64,000 bases of DNA. It comes from Marivivens aquimaris (GTDB lineage Bacteria; Pseudomonadota; Alphaproteobacteria; Rhodobacterales; Rhodobacteraceae). The DNA is taken from contig NZ_JADBGB010000001.1 of the NCBI RefSeq assembly GCF_015220045.1, forward strand, positions 3,228,023-3,292,022, given 5' to 3'. Below, in pieces: positions 16,896-25,314 of the stretch (the first letter of the stretch is position 1; every line of letters begins with the position of its first letter). The notes below the pieces were generated by a model. The model made no database searches and was not told where the DNA came from. It saw nothing but the letters and a program-made list of their open reading frames with translations. The translations under genes and the position numbers were made by a program.

Positions 16896-17491
16896 TCGGA
16901 TTTCCACGTCACGATCTTGGACAGGTCGGGGCGCGCGCGTTCGGGCGGGGTCGCGCCTTCGGTGCCGAGATGGACGATGCCGACGCATTTCTCGTGCGCT
17001 GCGACGCCAAGCTGTTCGTTCATGAACTGCGGATCGTGGCTATGCCAGCCCGACACCCACGACGCGGCCCATCCGGTCGCCAGCGCGGCGTTCACGAGGC
17101 TGAGGCACACAGCCGCCGCCGAATAGAGCTGTTCGGCCTCCGGAACCTTCGCGGCCTCGACGGGGGAGGCGATGACGGCCACAGCCATCGGGGAGTTGGC
17201 GTAGGTACCCTTGGGCTTGTCGATATCCGCTTGTGCGAGGCCGAGCCGCTCGCCCGCGCCCTGAAGCGCGTCCGCGTAGTTTTCCAGCGCCTTCTTCTCC
17301 AGCACGACAAAGCGCCACGGCACCAGCGCACCGTGATCGGGCGTGCGGGCGGCAGCGGTCAGAATGATGTCCAGCGCGTCACGATCCGGCGCAGGGGCCT
17401 TGATCGTCTTCGCGGGGCGCGAGCGGCGGGTGAGAAGGAAATCGAGGACGTGGTCGTCCTTGGAAAGCGGTTTGATCGTAATATCGGACAT
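16892..17491 (-). CDS. Nitroreductase family protein, YdjA-like
   Basis: This 199-residue FMN-dependent oxidoreductase is probably a dimer. It has the N-terminal FMN-binding motif LLTRRSRPAKTI (about residues 19-30), the central PDHGALVPWRFVVLE (about 52-66) and the C-terminal GIVHLGT loop. The single-domain short form is like YdjA of E. coli. The physiological substrate is unknown; NAD(P)H-linked reduction of nitro or quinone compounds is the family activity. It is translationally coupled to the EI24 gene by a 4-bp overlap. Confidence 0.88.
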   Translation of the reverse strand: MSDITIKPLSKDDHVLDFLLTRRSRPAKTIKAPAPDRDALDIILTAAARTPDHGALVPWRFVVLEKKALENYADALQGAGERLGLAQADIDKPKGTYANSPMAVAVIASPVEAAKVPEAEQLYSAAAVCLSLVNAALATGWAASWVSGWHSHDPQFMNEQLGVAAHEKCVGIVHLGTEGATPPERARPDLSKIVTWKSE

Positions 17492-17581
17492 TTATGCCTC
17501 CTGTTCGGTTCCGATATCGGGTCTGCGGTATCGGAAATCAATCGTTGGAAGTGACGCGGGTCGCGGGTTAAACGGATCACC

Positions 17582-17830
17582 ATGTCCGATCTGTCCCATC
17601 TTGCCACTGAAGGCGCGGAAATCAGCGTGCGTGTGACGCCAAAGGCCAGCCGTAATCGCATCACCGTCGAGGATGACGCGATCCGTGTCTATGTGACGGT
17701 CGTGCCGGAGGACGGTAAAGCGAATGCCGCCGTACAGAAACTTCTGGCCAAAGCACTTGGCGTGCCGAAATCGCGGCTGGAGCTGGTGCGCGGACAGACG
17801 AGCAGGGACAAGACGTTCCGGATCGGCTGA
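17582..17830 (+). CDS. DUF167 (YggU) family protein
   Basis: This 82-residue protein has the YggU/UPF0235 hallmarks: ISVRVTPKASRNRI near the N-terminus, VYVTVVPEDGKANAAVQKLLAKALGVPKSRLELVRGQTSRDKTFRI to the end. The family fold is known but the function is not. Its promoter region faces the nitroreductase gene (90 bp gap). Its stop abuts the stop of the convergent acidic protein gene. Confidence 0.9.
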   Translation: MSDLSHLATEGAEISVRVTPKASRNRITVEDDAIRVYVTVVPEDGKANAAVQKLLAKALGVPKSRLELVRGQTSRDKTFRIG

Positions 17831-18094
17831 TCAGGCTTCGCCTTCTTCCTCGTCCTCGTCATCTTCGAGACGCAGGCGATAGACGCCTTCGGGAAGGTCG
17901 AGCGCAGCGTCGAGATCACGCAACTGGGCGAAGGACATCGTGATCTTCATCACGCGGTCCGTCACCGGATCGTATTGTTCGACAGTGACGCAATCCTCAA
18001 AGGCTATGACGGTCACATCCTCTTCGAGAGGGGCTTCACCCTCGTCGACGAGGGTTACGACGGTAGCGTCGAATTCGTGTTCAATCGTAAACAT
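17831..18094 (-). CDS. Small acidic protein, unknown function
   Basis: This 87-residue protein is strongly acidic, especially at the C-terminus (LRLEDDEDEEEGEA), with a beta-rich core (VEQYDPVTDRVMKITMS). I recognise no family. Support comes from its fit between neighbours with no overlap and from a regular coding pattern. Similar small genes occur next to yggU in related bacteria as far as I recall, but I cannot verify this here. Cytoplasmic; no signal peptide or membrane helix. Confidence 0.6.
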   Translation of the reverse strand: MFTIEHEFDATVVTLVDEGEAPLEEDVTVIAFEDCVTVEQYDPVTDRVMKITMSFAQLRDLDAALDLPEGVYRLRLEDDEDEEEGEA

Positions 18095-18216
18095 GAGATA
18101 ACGGTATCTTGCTGCAATGGCGAAGGAAAGGGGTTGTTCCTTCCCCGCGAAAGATGTTCACAAGGAATAGAGCAGACCCGTTGCAGGCGAACCGGCAGCG
18201 GGGTGGGCGGGGACGT

Positions 18217-18927
18217 ATGAGACGTGTGATCCTTGGTTTGATCGCGGCACTCTCCATCGCGGGGTGTACGCAAACGGCGCGGCTGGGACCGTCGCCTGTT
18301 GCTGTGCCCGAAGGCGCGGTCTTTGACGAGGTGAAGTCCCCCGCAGACGCCGCACGCATGTTCGTGCAGGTCACCGGTGATATCGAACCGCTGCTCGAAG
18401 CGATCTGCGAGCGGGCCTATGCCTACCGCAACTGCGATTTCTGGATCGTCGTGGATGACACGCCCGACATCGGGTCCAATGCCTACCAGACGCTAGATCG
18501 TTCGGGCCGCCCCATCGTTGCCTTCACCCTGCCGATCCTGTCGGAGATGAAGAACCGCGACGAATTCGCCTTTGTGCTGGCGCATGAGGCATCGCACCAC
18601 ATCCTCGGCCATATTCAGGCGACGCAGCAGAACGCTGTTATCGGGGCCGAAGTGCTCGGCGCGATTGCCGCGCAGATGGGCGACAGTGACGCCCAGATCG
18701 CAGAGGCCCGTAAGATTGGTGCCGATATCGCGGCGCGGTCCTATTCCAAGCAGTTCGAACTGGAGGCGGACGCGATGGCCGCGCGTATCCTCAAGGTCGC
18801 GGGTTATGACGCGCTGCGCGGCGCGGCATTCTTCAACCGTATCCCCGATCCTGGTGACGAATTCCTCGGCTCCCACCCGTCGACGGCCGAGCGCCTCGCC
18901 AACGTCCGTCAGGCGCTCCAAGACTGA
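18217..18927 (+). CDS. M48-family metallopeptidase, lipoprotein
   Basis: This 236-residue protein starts with a lipoprotein signal, lipobox LSIAGC with Cys17 as the lipidated residue, so it is anchored in the envelope. The zinc site is H123-E124-A-S-H127 (AHEASHHILGH), followed by the third ligand Glu in ELEADAMAARI (about residue 185). This is the M48 (Ste24/BepA/LoiP-like) arrangement, suggesting outer-membrane protein quality control. The length fits the small LoiP-like group. The ATG at 18217 follows GGGGAC; the frame's upstream part from 18109 is discarded because the lipobox would be internal. Confidence 0.87.
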   Translation: MRRVILGLIAALSIAGCTQTARLGPSPVAVPEGAVFDEVKSPADAARMFVQVTGDIEPLLEAICERAYAYRNCDFWIVVDDTPDIGSNAYQTLDRSGRPIVAFTLPILSEMKNRDEFAFVLAHEASHHILGHIQATQQNAVIGAEVLGAIAAQMGDSDAQIAEARKIGADIAARSYSKQFELEADAMAARILKVAGYDALRGAAFFNRIPDPGDEFLGSHPSTAERLANVRQALQD

Positions 18928-18998
18928 CCGCTTGGTAAATATTGCAGCAGCGCTATCTGCCAGCCTATCCTCGGCGTCGGGGATCGGAGGAGCATGTC

Positions 18999-19358
18999 AT
19001 GAACGAATGGCAGAAGATCAAGCAGCGCGCCGCATGGTCGTGGCAGGGCTGGGCGCATGTCTGGCGGACGGAGGCGTCGCTCCAGCAGTGGATCTGGGCC
19101 AACGTCGTCTCCATTGCCTTCGCGCTCTACCTGCCGCTTACAGGCGGGGAGAGGGCCGTTGTGCTGATGGGCGGCATCTTCGTGCTGGCCGTCGAATGCC
19201 TGAACACCGCGATCGAGCGGGTGGTCGACGATATCTCTACCGATCATCGTGACCGCGCGGGGCAGGCCAAGGACGCGGGCAGCGCTGCCGTCGCGATCTT
19301 TGCCATCGGCGTGGCGCTCGCGTGGTGCGCGATCATCTGGCGCCTGCTGACCTCATAA
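18999..19358 (+). CDS. dgkA: Diacylglycerol kinase
   Basis: This 119-residue inner-membrane enzyme phosphorylates diacylglycerol to phosphatidic acid, recycling lipid left over from envelope glycan synthesis. It has three membrane helices. The catalytic motif VECLNTAIERVVDDIS (about residues 68-83) and KDAGSAAV (about 91-98) match DgkA. The start at 18999 follows CGGAGGAGC. Length matches the family (about 120). Confidence 0.93.
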   Translation: MNEWQKIKQRAAWSWQGWAHVWRTEASLQQWIWANVVSIAFALYLPLTGGERAVVLMGGIFVLAVECLNTAIERVVDDISTDHRDRAGQAKDAGSAAVAIFAIGVALAWCAIIWRLLTS

Positions 19359-19359
19359 C

Positions 19360-19373
19360 TTGATCTCGCTCAA
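19360..19373. promoter_or_regulatory. FNR/FnrL-like binding site upstream of the DUF6455 gene
   Basis: TTGAT-CTCG-CTCAA, an inverted repeat one base away from the FNR consensus TTGAT-N4-ATCAA. It is flanked by a symmetric C/GG, so the wider match is CTTGATCTCGCTCAAGG. It lies 54 bp before the downstream start codon, compatible with a class II activator position. It suggests low-oxygen control of that gene (inference). Confidence 0.5.
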
Positions 19374-19426
19374 GGCCGCTGTCCCAGTCGCCCCCTATGG
19401 TGCCCCCGAAGCGACAAGGGGACCAC

Positions 19427-19684
19427 ATGCAAAAGCTCGGCGACATCCGTAAACATTTTTTCCTCACCACCGGCATGGCTAAACACGCTGGCGTCGATCT
19501 GGGCGATGCGATCCGTGAGGGCCACCTGACCCGCGAAGGCTACGCCGAATGCGTGACCCGCTGCCGCCACTGCACGAACCCCGGACACTGCGCTGAATGG
19601 TTGCCCGAGGCGCAGGACGGCGATCCCGTGCCGGACTATTGCGAGAACCGCGCGATCTTCCACGAGTTGAAGAAAACAGGATAG
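19427..19684 (+). CDS. DUF6455-type small Cys-rich protein
   Basis: This 85-residue protein has a short helical N-terminus (MQKLGDIRKHFFLTTGMAKHAGVDLGDAIREG) and four Cys residues (CVTRCRHC...GHC, then PDYCENR). They could bind a metal or Fe-S cluster. The pattern resembles the DUF6455 family seen in Rhodobacterales; function is unknown. The ATG at 19427 follows AAGGGGACC. An FNR-like palindrome upstream hints at expression under low oxygen. Confidence 0.65.
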   Translation: MQKLGDIRKHFFLTTGMAKHAGVDLGDAIREGHLTREGYAECVTRCRHCTNPGHCAEWLPEAQDGDPVPDYCENRAIFHELKKTG

Positions 19685-19831
19685 AGAACACCCCTAAGGG
19701 CGCATCTGCAGCCTGTTCGAGACGAAAATTACCACTTTAGTAGAAAAAAATTACTACCTCAGACTCAAACGGCCCACTCTGGAGCCGTTCAGATATCCGA
19801 ACGCAGCCTATCAACGGCTCAAGGATATGCC

Positions 19832-20083
19832 ATGACGAACCAGAGACATCACGTATTCAGGACTTCGGGCCACACCGGTCCACTTCCCTTTTGTGCGGTG
19901 GAGCTGATCGACCTTCTGGGCGAAGAGGCCACAATCCGTCTGCGCGAGACCGAACTACTCCCGCGTTGCCGTGGCTGTGCCCGCAAGTTCACGCCGCGCG
20001 GCTGGTTGGGGGCCGACTCGCCGCTGGGGATCTGGGAAGGCTGTGCACACCGCGAAAGGCTGGAGCGCGTGATGTCGCGGTAA
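19832..20083 (+). CDS. Small putative zinc-binding protein, unknown function
   Basis: This 83-residue protein carries C46-x2-C49 and C71-x-H73, which could form a zinc site (LPRCRGCARKF and GCAHRERL), plus a free C21. There is no signal peptide. I do not recognise a family. CAAGGATATGCC precedes the ATG. It sits in a run of small genes between dgkA and the IMPACT-family gene. The AT-rich 147-bp gap before it contains a small hairpin AACGGC-N10-GCCGTT around 19770. Confidence 0.5.
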   Translation: MTNQRHHVFRTSGHTGPLPFCAVELIDLLGEEATIRLRETELLPRCRGCARKFTPRGWLGADSPLGIWEGCAHRERLERVMSR

Positions 20084-20098
20084 GCGACAGGCACGTAA

Positions 20099-20500
20099 AT
20101 GAGTTACACGGTCAAGAAGGTACTACCAGCGCAAGTCATCTATGACGCGGCGCGGGCGGATAGCCCGACCGAGTCCGTGACCATTCTTGGCTTTGACGTG
20201 ATCGATACCTCCGTGCTTGCCATGACCGTCGAGGGATCGGACGGCAAGATGCAGCAGTTCCCGCTCTGGCCGACGGTCCGCATCAACTCTCCCTATGGCA
20301 AACAGATGACGGGCGACCAGCTACTTGCCGCGCTGTTGAAAGAGGACGTGCTGAACGAGGTCAAACCGCTCCCCCCGCGACAGGTCTTCGACAGCCCGCC
20401 CATGCAGCCCGTCCGCGTGCAGAAACTGTCACCTTGGGTGATCTATGGCACCACGGCTGTGTTCATTCTTCTGGGGTGGTCGCTGGTGCTCAGCTTCTAG
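20099..20500 (+). CDS. Membrane-anchored protein with C-terminal helix, unknown function
   Basis: This 133-residue protein has a soluble N-terminal part (about 1-105) with beta character (SVTILGFDVIDTSVLAMTVEG) and a single C-terminal membrane helix (about 113-132, WVIYGTTAVFILLGWSLVLSF). It would face the cytoplasm as a tail-anchored protein. I recognise no family. It begins 15 bp after the upstream small gene and ends 18 bp before the IMPACT-family gene, so the three may be co-transcribed. Confidence 0.55.
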   Translation: MSYTVKKVLPAQVIYDAARADSPTESVTILGFDVIDTSVLAMTVEGSDGKMQQFPLWPTVRINSPYGKQMTGDQLLAALLKEDVLNEVKPLPPRQVFDSPPMQPVRVQKLSPWVIYGTTAVFILLGWSLVLSF

Positions 20501-20518
20501 GGCCGCTAGGGTCCGCGC

Positions 20519-20869
20519 ATGAAGATCATCGACAACGTGATTTCCGACAGGGGATCGAAATACGCCGTCTCAGGCGCGCCCTGTACCTCTCCCGAAGAGG
20601 CGAAAGCCTTTATCAAAGAGCTTTGCCGCAAAAAGAAGTTCGCCAAGGCGACCCACAACACATGGGCCGTGCTGCTGGACGAAGGCCCCCTCAAGAACGA
20701 CGACGGAGAGAGCGGGGCAGGCATGGTCATCGTCCGCATGCTCGAACGCGAGGGCCTCAAGGGCCACATCATCTGCGTCACCCGCTGGTTCGGAGGCAAA
20801 CACCTCGGAGGAGACAGGTTCAGGCACGTGCAGGACGCGGTCCGGGTTTATTTGGAGGGGATGGGGTGA
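20519..20869 (+). CDS. IMPACT/YigZ-family protein
   Basis: This 116-residue protein matches the IMPACT N-terminal (UPF0029) domain. ATHNTWAVLLDEG, NDDGESGAGMVIVRMLE and CVTRWFGGKHLGGDRFRHV correspond to the conserved H...DGE-x-G...VTR-x-FGG-x-LG pattern of YigZ. It lacks the C-terminal ferredoxin-like domain of full-length YigZ (about 200 residues), so it is a short version. The bacterial role is unclear; eukaryotic IMPACT regulates the Gcn2 kinase. Confidence 0.85.
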   Translation: MKIIDNVISDRGSKYAVSGAPCTSPEEAKAFIKELCRKKKFAKATHNTWAVLLDEGPLKNDDGESGAGMVIVRMLEREGLKGHIICVTRWFGGKHLGGDRFRHVQDAVRVYLEGMG

Positions 20870-20905
20870 GGGACATTGTTTCGAGTGACCGCACCTTAGC
20901 AACGA

Positions 20906-21802
20906 CTAATAAGATATAATATCGCTATTCCGTAGTGCTTCGATCGAGACTGACACCGTGGAGCTTTCTCGTGGAGGATCTGTCGGAAGCCCTAATCTAA
21001 TTTCCATGTAGTTGGTTAGACTATGATTCAATAGGCCAAATTCTTGCCAAAGATCGTATGACTTGGCCCTTTCAGGAAATATTCCAGCGGTAAGTAGACT
21101 AAGTGAAATATAGTCTGGAATTTGTGGGTCTTTACCAAGCGAATACCTGACGCAATGAGTCGCAATATTTCTTGCGATAAGCCAATCGCGGCAAAGTTCT
21201 GATGCAGGACAGAGCATTCGATTTTCGCCATCTGAGGCCATAGATGGTAGAGGATCGAATTGAGATTTCCTCCATGCTGTCCAAAAACTTGTTACGAGTG
21301 CCGTCAACCAATTTGCGCTTTTTTCGTCAGCGCATCCAATGCAATCAAGAAGAATGCTCATTGCTTCATCGGAAGGAAAATCGTCTAAATCTTCTGCGGA
21401 GCAATGAGCATATTTTTGAAAATCTTCGTCTGCCTGAGCGCCATCACGTCTCGCCACAGCAGTTGAAAAAATTATTCTACAATTTTTATCGGCACTACCT
21501 AGTATTTGCGAGACGACGCTCGAAAGCATTGCTCGTCTTGCGCGGAGACGGTCACGTTTCTCGTCCTGTCGCATTTTGTCCTGATGAGCGATAGTGAGAA
21601 GTACACCAAATGTAGCTATACCGGCAGAGAAGGCGGTGATTAGAATTGTAGCAGATGCAGAGAAGTAGTCCTTTGCTACAATTGAAATGTCCGCAGATAA
21701 GATCAGTGCGAATGTGGCGCCAATAAGCGCACCAATGGCCAAGCCAAGAGGAAAATTTGATAGGAATTTCTGAAGATACTCAAACCTATCATTCCAGTTC
21801 AT
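20906..21802 (-). CDS. Orphan membrane protein in AT-richer DNA
   Basis: This 298-residue protein has two N-terminal membrane helices (about 18-38 and 46-70), then a charged coiled segment (HQDKMRQDEKRDRLRARRAM, about 73-92) and a large soluble C-terminal part without recognisable motifs. The DNA is visibly richer in A+T than its neighbours and uses codons rare here (ATA, AGA, TTA), which suggests recent acquisition. It lies between the YigZ-like gene and rimO with no integrase or repeats. The 2TM-plus-charged-helix layout is seen in many uncharacterised membrane sensors or effectors; no function can be given. Confidence 0.6.
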   Translation of the reverse strand: MNWNDRFEYLQKFLSNFPLGLAIGALIGATFALILSADISIVAKDYFSASATILITAFSAGIATFGVLLTIAHQDKMRQDEKRDRLRARRAMLSSVVSQILGSADKNCRIIFSTAVARRDGAQADEDFQKYAHCSAEDLDDFPSDEAMSILLDCIGCADEKSANWLTALVTSFWTAWRKSQFDPLPSMASDGENRMLCPASELCRDWLIARNIATHCVRYSLGKDPQIPDYISLSLLTAGIFPERAKSYDLWQEFGLLNHSLTNYMEIRLGLPTDPPRESSTVSVSIEALRNSDIISY

Positions 21803-21811
21803 CGATTAACC

Positions 21812-23185
21812 TTACTTCAAAACACCCCACAAATCATACTCACCAGCCTCATCCACTTCAACCTTAACGATATCACCGACCGAGAGGTTCTCGGTGTTTT
21901 CGTCGATGAAGAGGTTGCCGTCGATCTCCGGGGCGTCGGCCCATGTGCGGCAGGTGGCGATGCCGTCCTCGTCGATGTCGTCCACGATGGCTTCGAGCGT
22001 TTTGCCGACCTTGGCTTGTAGCTTGGCTTCGGAAATGGCCTGCGCCTTTTCCATGAAGCGTTCCCAGCGTTCCTGCTTCACCTCGGCGGGGACATGGTCC
22101 GGCAGGTCGTTCGAACGCGCGCCGTCCACGTTCTCGTACTGGAAGCAGCCCACACGGTCGAGCTGTGCCTCGTCGAGCCAGTCGAGCAGGGTCTCGAATT
22201 CGGCGTCCGTCTCTCCGGGGTAGCCGACGATAAAGGTCGAGCGCAGGGTGATGTCGGGGCAATCCGCGCGCCACGCGGCGATCTCGTCCAGCGTCTTGGC
22301 AGCCGCAGCGGGGCGGGCCATACGTTTGAGCGTTTCGGGGTGCGCGTGCTGGAACGGGATGTCGAGGTAGGGCAGGATCAGCCCCTCGGCCATCAGCGGG
22401 ATCAGGTTGCGCACGTGCGGGTAGGGGTAGACGTAGTGCAGGCGCACCCACGCACCGAGGCTGCCCAGATCACGCGCCAGATCGGTGATGTGCGCGCGGT
22501 GGCCGCGGTCCTCGGCGTGCTTGATGTCCACGCCGTAGGCCGAGGTGTCCTGAGAGATCACCAGCAGTTCCTTGACGCCCGCATCGACGAGCTTCTCCGC
22601 TTCGCGCATGACGGCGTGAGCGGGGCGCGAGGCGAGTTTGCCGCGCATGTCGGGGATGATGCAGAATTTGCACTTGTGGTTACAGCCCTCGGAGATCTTG
22701 AGGTAGCTGTAGTGGCGCGGGGTCAGCTTGACGCCCGACGCAGGCAGCAGGTCCACAAACGGATCGGGGCTGGGCGGCACGGCCTTGTGCACGCTGTCGA
22801 GCACCTGTTCGTATTGGTGCGGACCCGTGACGGCGAGGATGTTCGGGTGATGTTCGCGGATGTAGTCGGGCTCTGCCCCCAGACAGCCGGTCACGATGAC
22901 CTTGCCGTTTTCCACGAGCGCTTCGCCGATGGCATCGAGGCTCTCTGCCTTGGCAGAATCCAGAAACCCGCAGGTGTTCACGATGACCGCGTCAGCGCCC
23001 GCGTAGTCGGGGCTGATCTGGTACCCTTCGGCCCGCAGGCGGGTCAGGATGCGTTCGCTGTCGACCAGCGCTTTGGGGCAGCCCAAGGAGACCATGCCGA
23101 TCGTCGGCTGGCCGGGGCGGGGGGCTTCGTCAAAGCGCGCGCGCGGCGCGAGGTCGGGGCGGAGGTTCGGCGGGTTCTGGGACAT
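21812..23185 (-). CDS. rimO: Ribosomal protein S12 methylthiotransferase
   Basis: This radical-SAM enzyme methylthiolates an aspartate of ribosomal protein S12. The 457-residue protein has an N-terminal UPF0004 domain with three cluster Cys ([27 protein letters not shown]). The radical SAM motif is CNHKCKFC (about residues 163-170), and a C-terminal TRAM domain starts about 385. The [12 protein letters not shown] sequence separates RimO from MiaB. I chose 23185; an in-frame ATG at 23194 is equally possible. Confidence 0.95.
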   Translation of the reverse strand: MSQNPPNLRPDLAPRARFDEAPRPGQPTIGMVSLGCPKALVDSERILTRLRAEGYQISPDYAGADAVIVNTCGFLDSAKAESLDAIGEALVENGKVIVTGCLGAEPDYIREHHPNILAVTGPHQYEQVLDSVHKAVPPSPDPFVDLLPASGVKLTPRHYSYLKISEGCNHKCKFCIIPDMRGKLASRPAHAVMREAEKLVDAGVKELLVISQDTSAYGVDIKHAEDRGHRAHITDLARDLGSLGAWVRLHYVYPYPHVRNLIPLMAEGLILPYLDIPFQHAHPETLKRMARPAAAAKTLDEIAAWRADCPDITLRSTFIVGYPGETDAEFETLLDWLDEAQLDRVGCFQYENVDGARSNDLPDHVPAEVKQERWERFMEKAQAISEAKLQAKVGKTLEAIVDDIDEDGIATCRTWADAPEIDGNLFIDENTENLSVGDIVKVEVDEAGEYDLWGVLK

Positions 23186-23281
23186 GCGGCGCATATAGCG
23201 ATGCAAGAGCGCTGTGGGAAGTGGAACCATACGCACGGGCGCTATGTTTGATGAAAGGGAGGGCAACAACAAGGACCATTC

Positions 23282-24370
23282 ATGGATACCTTATTGGAAC
23301 TGTGGTCGCGGGTGCCTGCCGCGACAAAGCCGCTGATCGAGATTTTTGTCGCTATCGTCATTGCCGTTGTGCTGCATTCGCTGCTGTGGAAAGTGGTGAG
23401 CAAGGTGATCGGCGGGCGGACCGAGCTGATCTACCGCGTGATCCGCCGTCTCAAGACTCCTCTACGTTTGATGTTCATCGTGGCCGCCATCGGCTTTGCT
23501 AGCCGCGTGGCGGATATGGGCACGGACCTGCGTAATCTGGTCTCGCAGTTCTCGCTGGCGCTGGCCGTGATGATCGGCGGGTGGATCACCATGATTGCGG
23601 TGGACGTCTATGCTGACCGCGAGACGCGGCGCCTCAGGCTGGACGCTGAGGATAACCTTTTCGCCCGCAAGCAGGCCACGCAGATCAAGATGCTGCGGAT
23701 GGTCACAAAGGTCGTGCTTTTCCTTCTAACCGCCGGCCTCGCGCTGTCGGTATTCGACGCTGTGCGGAGCTTCGGTGTCTCGCTTTTCGCCTCTGCCGGT
23801 GTGGCGGGCATCGTGGCGGGGTATGCGGCGACGCCGGTGCTGAAGAACCTGATTGCAGGCATCCAGATTGCGCTGACCCAGCCGATCCGCATCGACGATG
23901 TAGTGATTGTCGAGGACGAGTGGGGCTGGATCGAGGAGATCGCGTCCACCTACGTGGTCGTTCGCATCTGGGATTTGCGGCGGATGGTTTTGCCGCTGTC
24001 GTACTTCATCGAGAACCCGTTCCAGAACTGGACACGCGAGAGCGCGAATATCATCGGCTCCGTCATGTTCTACGTCGATTACACCGCGCCTGTCGCCCAG
24101 ATCCGCGACAAGTTCGAGGAAGCCGTCAAAGCCAGTTCCCGCTGGGACGGGAAGACGGTTGTTCTGCAGGTCATCGATACTGACAAGGATACCGTCCAGC
24201 TGCGCGGTCTGTGTAGCTCCCGAAATTCGCCGTTAAACTGGGATTTGCGGTGCGAGGTGCGTGAAAAGGTTCTGTCGTGGCTTCAGGAGAGCTACCCCGA
24301 GGCACTGCCCAAACACCGTATCGACATCGACAGGATGCCCGAGGTGGACAAAACGCCAATACCTACGTAA
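23282..24370 (+). CDS. MscS-family mechanosensitive channel
   Basis: This 362-residue inner-membrane protein has about four N-terminal helices (residues 15-35, 58-78, 87-107, 137-158). The pore helix is rich in Gly/Ala ([40 protein letters not shown], about 166-207). The beta domain [33 protein letters not shown] follows. The family opens on membrane tension to release solutes. It is bigger than E. coli MscS (286) but lacks the long periplasmic domains of MscK. AACAAGGACC precedes the ATG. Confidence 0.92.
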   Translation: MDTLLELWSRVPAATKPLIEIFVAIVIAVVLHSLLWKVVSKVIGGRTELIYRVIRRLKTPLRLMFIVAAIGFASRVADMGTDLRNLVSQFSLALAVMIGGWITMIAVDVYADRETRRLRLDAEDNLFARKQATQIKMLRMVTKVVLFLLTAGLALSVFDAVRSFGVSLFASAGVAGIVAGYAATPVLKNLIAGIQIALTQPIRIDDVVIVEDEWGWIEEIASTYVVVRIWDLRRMVLPLSYFIENPFQNWTRESANIIGSVMFYVDYTAPVAQIRDKFEEAVKASSRWDGKTVVLQVIDTDKDTVQLRGLCSSRNSPLNWDLRCEVREKVLSWLQESYPEALPKHRIDIDRMPEVDKTPIPT

Positions 24371-24379
24371 TGGTAAGGA

Positions 24380-24709
24380 ATGGCACAGTATACCTTTCGC
24401 ACCCGCAGCTCGGATTGTCCGTATGAACTGGCCATCGGTCTGGTCTCAGGCCGGTGGAAGCCGCGGCTGCTTGAAGTGTTGAAGGACGAAACGCTGCGCT
24501 ATGGCGATCTGAAGGAACGCCTCAAGCCTGTGTCCGACAAGGTGCTGAGCGCCGCGCTCGATGACATGACGCGCAACGGTCTGATCAGCCGGACTGCATT
24601 TGCGGAAATCCCGCCGCGTGTGGAATACGCGCTGACACCACAAGGCGAGAGCCTTCTGGAAGCTCTCGGCCCGCTGCGGGATTGGGCGCGGACCGAGAAC
24701 GGTAGATAG
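24380..24709 (+). CDS. HxlR-family transcriptional regulator
   Basis: This 109-residue winged-helix regulator shows the HxlR signature CPYELAIGLVSGRWKPRLLEVLKDETLRYGDLKERLKPVSDKVLSAALDDMTRNGLISRTAFAEIPPRVEYALTPQGESL in its parts. A Cys near residue 14 is typical and in some members senses redox or electrophilic stress. It starts 9 bp after the MscS gene and may be co-transcribed with it. It is convergent with osmC. Confidence 0.9.
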   Translation: MAQYTFRTRSSDCPYELAIGLVSGRWKPRLLEVLKDETLRYGDLKERLKPVSDKVLSAALDDMTRNGLISRTAFAEIPPRVEYALTPQGESLLEALGPLRDWARTENGR

Positions 24710-24710
24710 G

Positions 24711-24733
24711 GCAGGGGCCGAAGCCCCGCCGCA
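24711..24733. terminator. Possible terminator between hxlR and osmC
   Basis: GGGGC-CGAA-GCCCC (24714-24727) forms a small stable hairpin between two convergent genes. There is no T-run, so the assignment is weak. Confidence 0.35.
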
Positions 24734-25153
24734 TCAGTTGATTTTGGCATCCATCGTGATTTCGCAGTTCAGAAGCTGCGAGATCGGGCAGTTCTTTTCC
24801 GCATCTTCAGCGGCTGCACGGATGTCGGCCTCATTGCCCGATGCTTTGATCGTGACGTCGAGGTGCGCTTTGACGACTTTCGGGCCGTCCGACATATCGA
24901 GGAAGATGGTCGAGGTGGTCTCGATCTTGTCCGCCACGATGTCCTTGTCACCAAGGATGTTCGACAAAGCCATCGAGAAACAGCCAGCGTGGGCTGCGCC
25001 GATTAGCTCTTCGGGGTTGGTGCCCGGCTTGTCTTCGAAACGAGTGTTGAAGCCGTAGGGCTGCGAGGACAGTGCTCCCGATTGGGTCGAAACTTCGCCC
25101 TTACCGTCCTTGAGGCCACCCTGCCAAACTGCGGAACCTGTTTTCTTGATCAT
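24734..25153 (-). CDS. OsmC-family peroxiredoxin-like protein
   Basis: This 139-residue protein of the OsmC/Ohr superfamily reduces organic hydroperoxides with a Cys pair, here C58 (AAHAGCFSMAL) and C122 (AEKNCPISQLLNC). The GKGEVSTQSGAL...PYGFNTRFED segment is typical of OsmC rather than Ohr. The start at 25153 follows AAAGGAGATTTTC. It faces an hxlR gene convergently; a functional link is possible but not shown. Confidence 0.9.
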   Translation of the reverse strand: MIKKTGSAVWQGGLKDGKGEVSTQSGALSSQPYGFNTRFEDKPGTNPEELIGAAHAGCFSMALSNILGDKDIVADKIETTSTIFLDMSDGPKVVKAHLDVTIKASGNEADIRAAAEDAEKNCPISQLLNCEITMDAKIN

Positions 25154-25263
25154 GAAAATCTCCTTTTCAAACAAATCGAGCCGCACACGGCGGCTTTGAT
25201 GAACAAACAGGTTTCAGAGGGGGAAAGTTCCGCCTGACGCCTCGTGAGGTGGCGTCTCGGCAA

Positions 25264-25290
25264 AGAAAAACCCCGCCGGATAGCGGGGCT
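25264..25290 (-). terminator. Terminator of gcrA
   Basis: CCCCGC (25271-25276) pairs with GCGGGG (25283-25288). On the minus strand the stem is followed by TTTTTC. It lies 25 bp beyond the gcrA stop. Confidence 0.8.
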
Positions 25291-25314
25291 TCTCATGCGC
25301 AAATCTTTGGGGCC

